Origin: Camellia lanceoleosa
Taxonomy: Eukaryota; Streptophyta; Magnoliopsida; Ericales; Theaceae
Assembly: GCA_025200525.1 (NCBI GenBank)
Contig: JANUSC010000368.1
Location: 156,231 to 220,230 of the forward strand
Direction of reading: 5' to 3'
DNA: 64,000 nucleotides
Below are positions 55,946 to 64,000 of the stretch, in pieces. How positions within the stretch are numbered: position 1 is the stretch's first letter; the number at the start of each line of letters is the position of its first letter. The notes beneath the pieces were generated by a model. It was not told the DNA's origin and did no database searches. It was given only the letters and a program-made list of their open reading frames with translations. A program made the translations under genes and the position numbers.

Positions 55946-57295
55946 TCTATATCTCTGCATTATAGGCTTAGAGAGGCTGTTTGTTCTTGGCCATTAACAC
56001 CACCGGTGATTGCGCATGTTGTGTTCGTTCTGAGGTTACGGGGCTTCGGCTAAGAGCCTTACCTCCGGACCTCGGGACTCTTCTGTTGTTTGCTTCGATT
56101 AGCGAACCAGGTTCTGTTTTCCCTCCCCGAAGGGAGGGAGACGTTTCGTAGACCATCTCTCAGTGGCCGTAGGCGACTTTTCGTGGCCGTAGACCACTGT
56201 TCCCGTTTGGAGAACATTTTTCGGTTTCGGAGCCGTCGGTCGTGCACCTCGTTCGGGACCGCTTAACTTTCTCCGTTTGGCACGGTGTTTGGACAGCTTG
56301 AACCTTTTGAACCTTCGTTTTAGCTTCTTGAGGAAGCTTGAACCTTTTGAACCCTTATTTTAGCTTCTTGAGGAAGTTAAATTTTCTGAACCTTCGTTTT
56401 AGCTTCTTGAGGGACCTTCAACCTTTTGAACCTGGGTTTTAGCTTCTTCAGGGCGCTTGGACCTTTTGAACCTTCGTTTTAGCTTCCTGACGAAGTTGAA
56501 CCTTCAAAACCTTCGTTTTAGCTTCCTGAGGGTGCTGAACCTTTTGAACCTTCGTTTTAGCTTCTTGAGGGAGCTTGAACCTTTTAAACATTCGTTTTAG
56601 CCTCTTGAGGGAGCTTGAACCTTTTGAACTCCTGTTTTGGCTTCTTGAGGAAGATTGAAATTTTGAACTTTTCAACCTTCGTTTTAGCTTCTTGAGGAAG
56701 CTTGAACCTTTTGAACCTTCATTTTTGCTTCTTGAGGAAGCTTGAACCTTTTGAACCTTTGCTCTAGCTTCTCCGAGGAAGCTTGAACCTTTTGAACTCT
56801 GGTTTTCGCTTCTTGAGGAAGTTGAACCTTCTGACCCTTCGTTTTAGTTTCCTGTGGGAGCTTGAACCTTTTGAACCTTTGTTTTAGCTTCTTGAGGGAG
56901 TTTGAACCTTTTGAACCTTTGTTTTAGCTTCTTGAGGGAGCTTGAACCTTTTGAACCCTTGTTTTTGCTTCTTGAGGAAGCTTGAACCTTTTGAACCTTC
57001 GTTTTGGCTTCTTGAGGAGGGTTCAACCTTTTAAACCTTCGTTTTAGCTTCTTGAGGAAGCTTGAACCTTTTGAACCTTTGCTCTAGCTTCTCCAAGAAG
57101 CTTGAACCCTTTGCTCTAGCTTCTCCAAGAAGCTTGAAACTTTTGATCCTTTGCTCTAGCTTCTCTAAAAAGCTTGAACCTTTTGCTCTAGCTTCTCCAA
57201 GAAGCTTGAACCCCCTTGTTTGTCTGTAAGAGAGGCCCTCTCTCTCCTTTAGAGAGGCTGAAAAAAATTTGTCTAACGAAAAGCACATATATCTC
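55946..57295 (+). repeat. Unit 44 (1,350 bp), GGCTGTTTG head subtype
   Basis: Carries the private head variants of unit 3 (GAGAGGCTGTTTG, GGCCATTAAC, TTGTGTTCG, GATTAGCGAACC). 40 bp block 56296-57080; tail 57081-57295 with GTCTGTAAGAGAGGCCC. Confidence 0.9.
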
Positions 57296-58595
57296 TCTAT
57301 ATTTCTACATTCTAGTTTTAGAGAGGGTGTTTGTTCTTGGCCTTTAACGCCATTCTTGATGTGATGGCGAGGTTAGGTCGGAGTTTCCGAGAGCCTTACC
57401 TCCGGACCTCGGGACTCTTTTGTGCTTTGCCTCGATTTGCGAACCAGGTTCTGTTTTCTCTCCCCAAAGGGAGGGAGAGGTTTCGTAGACCATCTCTTAG
57501 TGGCCGTAGGCTACTTTTCAAGGTCGTAGATCACTGTTCCCGTTTGGAGACCATTTTCCGATTTTCGGAGCCGTCGGTCGTGTGCCTCGCTTCGGGTCCG
57601 CTTAACTTTCTCCGTTTGGCACGGTTTTTGGACAGATTGCATCTTTTGAACCTTCGTTTTAGCTTATTGAGGAAGCTTGAATCTTTTGAACCCTTAGTTT
57701 AGCTTCTTGAGGAAGTTAAACCTTCTGAACCTTCGTTTTAGCTTCTTGAGGGAGCTTGAACCTTTTGAACCTTGGTTTTAGCTTCTTGAGGGCACTTCGA
57801 CCTTTTGAACCTTCGTTTTAGCTTCTTGAGGGAGCTTGAACCTTTTGAACCCTGGTTTTAGCTTCTTGACGAAATTGAACCTTCTGAACCTTCGTTTTAG
57901 CTGCCTGACGGAGTCTGAACCTTTTGAACCTTCATTTTACCCTCTTGAGGGAGTTTGAACCTTTTGAACCCCTGTTTTGCCTTCTTGACGAAGCTTGAAA
58001 TTTTGAATTTTTTAAGCTTCGTTTTACCTTCTTGAGGAAGCTTGAACCTTTTGAACCTTCGTTTTAGCTTCTTGAGGAAGCTTGAACCTTTTGAGCCTTT
58101 GCTCTGGCTTCTCCGTGGAAGCTTGAACCTTTTGAACCCTGGTTTTAGCTTCTTGAGGAAGTTGAACCTTTTGAACCTTCGTTTTAGTTTGCTGAGGGAG
58201 CTTGAAACTTTTGAACCTTCGTTTTAGCTTCTTGAGGGAGCTTGAAACTTTTGAACCTTCGTTTTAGCTTCTTGAGGGAGCATGAACCTTTTGAACCCTT
58301 GTTTTGGCTTCTTGAGGAAGCTTGAACCTTTTGAACCTTCGTTTTGGCTTCTTGAGGAAGCTTGAACCTTTTGAACCATTGCACTAGCTTCTCCAAGAAG
58401 CCTGAACCCTTTGCCCTAGCTTCTCCAAGAAGCTTGAAACTTTTGAACCTTTGCTCTAGCTTCTCTAAGAAGCTTGAACCTTTTGCTCTAGCTACTCCAA
58501 GAAACTTGAACCCCCTTGTTTCTCTATAAGAGAGGGCCTCCCTCTCCTTTAGAGAGGTTGAAAAAAATTTGTCGAAGGAAAAACACATATATCTC
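57296..58595 (+). repeat. Unit 45 (1,300 bp), altered head patch
   Basis: At 57345-57395 the ACCGGTGATTGCGCATG region is replaced by CATTCTTGATGTGATGGCG and GGTTAGGTCGGAG. The rest of the head is normal. 40 bp block 57636-58380, tail 58381-58595 with GCACTAGC and a perfect hairpin. Confidence 0.88.
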
Positions 58596-59223
58596 TCTAT
58601 ATCTCTAAATTCTAGGTTTAGAGAGGGTGTTTGTTCTTGGCCTTGAACACCACCGGTGATTGCGCATGTTGTGGTCGTTCTGAGGTTAAGGAGTTTCGGC
58701 AGAGAGCCTTACCTCCGGACCTGGGGACTCTTTTGTGCTTTGCCTCGATTTGCGAACTAGGTTCTGTTTTCTCTCCCCGAAGGGAGGGAGAGGTTTCGTA
58801 GACCATCTCTCAGTGTCCGTAGGCTACTTTTCGTCGTCGTAGACCACTGTTCCCGTTTGGAGACCATATTCCGATTTTCAGAGCCGTCGCTTGTGCCCCT
58901 CGGTTCGGGACCGCTTAACTTTCTCCGTTTGGGACGGTTTTTGGACAGCTTGAACCTTTTGAACCTTCGTTTTAGCTTCTTGAGGAAGCTTCAACCTTTT
59001 GAACCTTTTCTCTAGCTTCTCCAAGAAACTTGAACCCTTTGCTCTAGCTTCTCCAAGAAGCTTGAAACTTTTGAACCTTTGCTCTAGCTTCTCTAAGAAG
59101 CTTGAACCTTTTGCTCTAGCTTCTCCAAGAAGCTTGAACCCCCTTGTTTCTCTATAAGAGAGGGCCTCCCTCTCCCTTAGGGTGGTTGAAAAAAATTTGT
59201 CTAAGGAAAAGCACATATATCTC
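58596..59223 (+). repeat. Unit 46 (628 bp), nearly array-free
   Basis: Same architecture and length as unit 28: head with CCATATTCCG, about 59 bp of 40-mer (58949-59007), full tail 59008-59223. The tail end has CTCCCTTAGGGTGG. Confidence 0.9.
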
Positions 59224-60599
59224 TCTGTATCTCTACATTCTAGGCTTAGAGAGGGTGTTTGATCTTGGCCTTTAACACCACTGGTGATTGCGCATGTTGT
59301 GCTCGTTCTGAGGTTACAGAGTTTCGGCGCCTTTCCTCCGGACCTCGGGACTCTTTTGTGCTTTGCCTCGATTTGCGAACTAGGTTCTGTTTTCTCTCCC
59401 TGATAGGAGGGAGAGGTGTCGTAGAACGCCTCTCAGTGGCCGTAGGCTACTTTTCGTGGTTGTAGACCACTGTTCCCGTTTGGAGACCATTTTCTGATTT
59501 TCAGAGCGGTCGGTCGTGCGCCTCGGTTCGGGACCGCTTAACTTTCTCTGTTTGGCACGGTTTTTGGACAGCTTGAACCTTTTGAACCTTCGTTTTAGCT
59601 TCTTGAGGAAGCTTGAACCTTTTGAACCCTTATTTTAGATTCTTCAGGAAGTTAAAACTTCTGAACCTTCGTTTTAGCTTCTTGAGGGAGCTTGAACCTT
59701 TTGAACCTTGGTTTTAGCTTCTTGAGGGCGCTTGGACCTTTTGAACCTTCGTTGTAGCTTCTTGAGGGAGCTTGAACCTTTTGAACCCTGGTTTTAGCTT
59801 CTTGACGAAGTTCAACCTTCTGAACCTTCGTTTTAGCTTCTTGAGGGAACCTGAACCTTTTGAACCATCGTTTTAGCTTCTTGAGGGAGCTTGAACCTTT
59901 TGAACCTTCGTTTTAGCCTCTTGAGGGAGCTTGAACCTTTTGAACCCCTGTTTTGGCTTCTTGAGGAAGCTTTAAATTTTGAACTTTTCAACCTTCGTTT
60001 TAGCTTCTTGAGGAAGCTTTAACCTTTTGAACCTTCGTTTTAGCTTCTTGAGGAAGCTTGAAACTTTTGAATGTTTGCTCTGGCTTCTCCGAGGAAGCTT
60101 GAACCTTTTGAACCCTGGTTGTAGCTTCTTGAGGAAGTTGAACCTTCTGAACCTTCGTTTTAGTTTCCTGAGGGAGCTTGAACCTTTTGAACCTTCATTT
60201 TTGGTTCTCGAGGGAGTTCGAACCTTTTGAACCTTCGTTTTAGCTTCTTGAGGGAGCTTGAACCTTTTGAACCTTTGTTTTGGCTTCTTAAGTATGCTTG
60301 AACCTTTTGAACCTTCGTTTTGGCTTCTTAAGGAAGCTTGAACCTTTTGAACCTTCGTTTTAGCATCTTGAAGAAGCTTGAACCTTTTGAACCTTTACTC
60401 TAGCTTCTCTAAGAAGCTTGAACCCTTTGCTCTAGCTTCTCCAAGAAACTTGAAACTTTTGAACCTTCGCTCTAGCTTCTCTAAGAAGCTTGAACCTTTA
60501 ACTCCAAGAAGCTTCTCCAGTTGTTCTCTATAAGAGAGGGCCTCTGTCCTTTGGAGAGGTTGAAAAAAAAAATCGAGGGAAAGAAAGCACTCTATACTC
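59224..60599 (+). repeat. Unit 47 (1,376 bp), degenerate tail
   Basis: Head lost about 15 bp (TTTCGGCGCCTTTCCTCC). 40 bp block 59570-60396. The tail (60397-60599) has lost pieces: CTTTAACTCCAAGAAGC, CTCCAGTTGTTC, AAATCGAGGGAAAGAAAGC. Confidence 0.85.
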
Positions 60600-61804
60600 T
60601 CTATATCTCTACATTTTAGGCGAGGAGCCACATATATCTCTCGACTCTGTCTACATTCTAGAGGGTGTTTGTTCTGGCCTTTAAATGAACCATCTCTCGA
60701 TGGCGTCAGGCTACTCGTGTGGTTCCGAGACCGTGCTTTGAGACCCTTCGGTTTAGACTTCTTGGAGACCAATTTCCTTTTCCGTTTGTGCATCGGTTGG
60801 TTAACTTTGGCATGGTTGAACCTTTTGAACCTTTGTTTTAGCTTCTTGAGGAAGCTTCAACCTTTTGAACCCTTATTTTAGCTTCTTGAGAAAGTTAAAC
60901 CTTCTGAACCTTCGTTTTAGCTTCTTGAGGAAGCTTGAACCTTTTGAACCTTCGTTTTAGCTTCTTGAGGGCACTTGGACCTTTTGAACCATCGTTTTAG
61001 CTTCTTGAGGGAGCTTGAACCTTTTGAACCCTGGTTTAAGCTTCTTGACGAAGTTGAACCATCTAAACCTTCGTTTTAGCTTCCTAAGGGAGCCTGAACC
61101 TTTTGAACCTTCGTTTTAGCTTCTTGGGGGAGCTTGAACCTTTTGAACCTTCGTTTTAGCCTCTTGATGGAGCTTGAACCTTTTAAACCCCTTTTTTGGC
61201 TTCTTGAGGAAGCTTGAAATTTTGAATTTTTCAACCTTCGTTTTAGCTTGTTGAGGAGGCTTGAACCTTTGTTTTAGTTTCTTGAGGAAGGTTGAACCTT
61301 TTGAACCTTTGCTCTAGTTTTTTCGAGGAAGCTTGAACCTTTTGAACCCTGGTTTTAGCTTCTTGAGGAAGTTGAACCTTTTGAACCTTCGTTTTAGCTT
61401 CTTGAGGGAGCTTGAACCTTTTGAACCTTCATTTTAGCTTCTTGAAGGAGCTTGAACCTTTTGAACCCTTGTTTTGGCTTCTTGCGGAAGCTTGAACCTT
61501 TTGAACTTTCATTTTAGCTTCTTGAGGGAGCTTGAACCTTTTGAACCTTCGTTTTAGCTTCTTGAGGAAGCTTGAACATTTTGAACCTTTGCTCTAGTTT
61601 CTTCCAGAAGCTTGAACCCTTTGCTCTAGCTTCTCCAAGATGCTTGAAACTCATGAACCTTTGCTCCAGCTTCTGTAAGATGCTTGAACCTTTTGCTCTA
61701 GCTTCTCCAAGAAGCTTGAACCCTCTTATTTCTCAATAAGAGAGGGCCTCCCTCTCCTTTAGAGAGGTTGAAAAAAAAATTCTAAGGAAAAGCACATATA
61801 TCTC
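60600..61804 (+). repeat. Unit 48 (1,205 bp), head collapsed to ~215 bp
   Basis: The boundary is partly duplicated (CTCTATATCTCTACATTTTAG, then CACATATATCTCTCGACTC), and the head has lost over a third of its length (GTTTAAATGAACCATC variant at 60682). The array (60816-61590) is regular and the tail (61591-61804) nearly normal. Confidence 0.82.
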
Positions 61805-61953
61805 TCTATATCTCTACATTCTAGGCTTAGAGAGGGTGTTTGTTCTTGGCATTTAACACCACTGGTGATTGCGCATATTGTGCTCGTTCTGAGGTTACGG
61901 AGTTTCGGCTGAGAGCCTTACCTCCGGACCTCGGGACTCTTTGTGCTTTGCCT
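61805..61953 (+). repeat. Unit 49, head fragment (149 bp)
   Basis: Normal head sequence through GGGACTCTTTGTGCTTTGCCT, then an abrupt change to TAATTAAGGGTTAATG. It marks the right edge of the array. Confidence 0.9.
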
Positions 61954-64000
61954 TAATTAAGGGTTAATGTTTTACTATTGGAATTGAAGAACTATCGCGA
62001 ATTATGCTTGTGGCTGGAATTGGTGACCTTTACCAACAATCTGAAATTTTTCCTCTGCCGGCGGAGGGTTGGCGCTTCGAGCGGCCTTTGGGGGTTCAGG
62101 GAATTTCTGACCGGGCTTGCGGAAATGCAGGAGTGGTGATTTTCCGCTCGAGTATAGAAGTGGCCGCTCGAGCGGACAGCCTTGTTGGTCTTCGCGCTCG
62201 AGCGCGATGTTGGGCGCTCGAGCGAGACTCCAGGATGAGTTGTACTTCTGAGGCATGTGGGCTCATTTTGACATCTTATTAGTGTATTTGGAATGCCTTT
62301 TTGTTATTTTGGGATTTTGGTTGAGGTGGTAATATGATGGTCAAGTAAGATTGGACCAAAGAATTTAATTCGAATAGTTATTTCTGAACAACCGCCACTC
62401 TTTATGCCTTTTTTCTTTTTCCACACTTGGAATTTGGATATGAGGTTAGAACCATTGGAAAGCTTATTTCCGGGGCTTCAATTTGGACACAAGAACGACC
62501 TAAAACGGAGTCCGGATGGGAGAGTTATACCTGTTCAAAGTTTCAAAATCTGTCTTTGAGGCGAGTCCGCTCGAGCGGAAATCAGTCCGCTCGAGCGGGA
62601 ATTACGGGGCAACAACTTTTAAAACGGGATTTTGGATCATTTCTTACATGTTTCTTCTTCCCTCTTCCTTCCTCTTTGCCTTAGTCCGAAAACCCTAGCT
62701 CCAAAACCTTGATTTCCTCTACTTTGATCAACAACCCACCATGATTCTTGTATCAAGGATGAAGAACAAGAGGAGATAAACATTTTCAACCGATTGGAAT
62801 TCGAGATTGCGAAGGATTCTTCTCAAGCTTGGTTTTCTTGCTTGGTTCTCGAGGTAGGGGTTCTAGTCCTCTTCATTACTTACGTGGATGGATAGATTTG
62901 TAGTATTTGACTATCTAAATACAAGAATTTCCATTTGTGAGCATGTAGTGTATGGTATGAGAATTGGGGGTTTTAGGGTATGGGTTGTTGAGAGTTGAAT
63001 TGATGAGTTAGAATGATGGATTATGAATCCTAAGTGTATAATCAATGGGAAAAGTGGAATGATACGTGATGAATTAATAAGTTTGAATTTTATTGGAATT
63101 TATAGATTTCTTAGAAACCCTAGGTTGCTTCTTGATGATAAGCGATGATTTGGGCCAAATTGGAAGTAGAATTATGAAATTGAGGTATTGAATTATATCT
63201 ATACAAATTTAATTGAATTTTGGAGATGTTTGAAAATTATGTTTAAAATTCTGAATGAACCTCGATTATGTATAAGGTGAATCATGTTATGTGAGATGAA
63301 ATTGAGAAACAAGATTTTTAATGTTATGAATGATAAGAACCTTGGGAAGAAATGATGAAATGGGATTTAAGACTTCACCTTGAAGATGTTGAATTATATT
63401 TAGGGGTGATAAGGTGAATTATGCCAAATAGTGTAGCTTATGTTGGATTGTATTGAGATATGTATGGAGAAGTGTGTTGGTTTAATGATGTGAATTGCAA
63501 ATTCTTTGTGTACTTTGGTATAAAGAGGATAACAAGTTAAGAATGGATTATATTATATGTGACCCGATTTTATTGTGTATTCCGAATTGTGTAGGGTGAG
63601 CTACTGCTGCGGACCAAGCGTCTAAGCACTGTGAGAAATTGTACTACAATTCTAAACCGTTCACTTTATTAATGATTATTGATATTAATACATTCTTTGT
63701 GGGTAATTATGAACAATGAAGGATCGACATGCATCAATATGTCTCTGATGTACTTATATTTGGGGTGGGTTTAGTGGTATACGGTGGTGCATCGATAATG
63801 TGTGACAACTAGTAGGTTACCATGATTGTGTTCAGGTATGATAAGTAAGCTATTAATGCTATGGAATGGGTAATTGAAGAACATTGTGAATGTAAACTAC
63901 ATTTCTTTGGGCATAATATTACGAATGGAACATGACATCCGAACACTTTTAGGAATGTCGTTACATGTGTTACAATATAGATACCTATTTATTGTGGATT
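61954..64000. other. Non-satellite right flank, LTR-retrotransposon-like, no gene seen
   Basis: Contains a palindrome cluster (62071-62598), a pyrimidine-rich stretch with AAAACCCTAG (62640-62700), a GAGGTAGGGGTTCTAG motif (62849-62864), then about 1.1 kb of AT-rich sequence with GAAT/GATG words. This succession resembles LTR or leader regions of plant Ty3-type elements. No gag-pol frame, primer-binding site or polypurine tract is identified, and both element ends may lie outside the window. Frames below 100 codons are not supported as genes. Confidence 0.4.
62071..62598. repeat. Cluster of CGCTCGAGCG palindromes
   Basis: Six CTCGAG sites at 62147, 62167, 62197, 62217, 62570 and 62590. Five sit in perfect longer palindromes: CCGCTCGAGCGG (62164-62175, 62567-62578, 62587-62598), CGCGCTCGAGCGCG (62193-62206) and CGCTCGAGCG (62215-62224). 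A decayed version, CGCTTCGAGCGG, is at about 62073. They may be protein-binding dyads or fold-back elements. Confidence 0.8.

Larger units (their letters stand above)
2189..61953. repeat. Compound ~1.2 kb satellite array (about 49 units)
   Basis: Each unit has three parts. The head (about 350 bp) runs from TCTATATCTCTACATTC, through ACCGGTGATTGCGCATG and GTGGTCGTAGACCAC, to GGCACGGTTTTTGGACAGC. The middle is a 40 bp minisatellite built on GAACCTTTTGAACC, TTCGTTTTAGC and TTCTTGAGG(G/A)A. The tail has GCTCTAGCTTCTCCAAGAAG blocks, then CTCTATAAGAGAGGG and GCACATATATC. Variant 40-mers follow a fixed order: CCCTTATTTTAGC, AAGTTAAACC, CGCTTGGACC, TTGACGAAGTTGAACC, GAGCCTGAACC, CCTCTTGAGGG, CCCCTGTTTTGGC, GAAATTTTGAAC, CTTCTCCGAGGAAGC, GAGGAAGTTGAACC, CCCTTGTTTTGGC, tail. 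Unit entries below note departures from this order. No matching named satellite is known to me. Confidence 0.95.

Noticed and set aside
2189..61953. Telomeric or interstitial telomere repeat
   Set aside because: No runs of TTTAGGG are present; TTTTAGC in the 40-mer is unrelated.
62004..62282. Two overlapping 84-92 codon frames in the right flank
   Set aside because: They overlap on opposite strands across the palindrome cluster, whose symmetry makes both strands similar. No domain or codon evidence.

Overview
The window reads as repetitive nuclear DNA of a flowering plant, probably a eudicot. The evidence is AT/CT-rich plant-style intergenic sequence, satellite DNA in several nested tiers, and a right flank that looks like a plant LTR retrotransposon. 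No operon, bacterial gene, tRNA, rRNA or CRISPR array is visible. I find no protein-coding gene I can support. Every longer reading frame lies inside repeats, recurs from unit to unit and overlaps frames on the other strand. The species cannot be named from this sequence.

Left edge (1-2188): a tandem satellite with 321-380 bp monomers (one of 211 bp), organised as a 1,613 bp higher-order repeat. It stops abruptly at 2188.

Main array (2189-61953): about 49 head-to-tail copies of a compound satellite, usually 1.2-1.4 kb each (range 0.57-1.98 kb). Each copy has three parts. A 'head' of about 350 bp is relatively GC-rich. A block of 40 bp minisatellite copies follows, usually 650-850 bp long. 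A 'tail' of about 215 bp carries a TATAAG motif, a perfect GAGAGGG/CCCTCTC hairpin and CTCTATATCTCT. The 40 bp variants keep nearly the same order in every unit, so recent amplification acted on whole units and not on single 40-mers.

Above this sits a further tier. Ten or eleven consecutive units form a super-repeat of about 12.1-12.8 kb, present as two full copies (12521-25274, 25275-37409) and a partial third (37410 to about 44870). Copies 1 and 2 share an unrelated insert of about 0.9 kb at the same internal position. A smaller 3.87 kb repeat covers 5699-12520. Units 37-48 are a more mixed set containing chimeric units.

Right edge (61954-64000): the array is cut inside a head and adjoins non-satellite DNA with a cluster of CGCTCGAGCG palindromes, a pyrimidine tract and long AT-rich sequence. 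It resembles an LTR or leader of a plant retrotransposon, but no coding domain is visible.

The points most worth following up are the three-tier satellite, the insert co-amplified with it, the clusters of small deletions confined mainly to heads (real divergence or assembly error), the conserved hairpin/TATA tail as a possible transcription signal, and the unusually open basic reading frame on the minus strand. No function is claimed for any of these.
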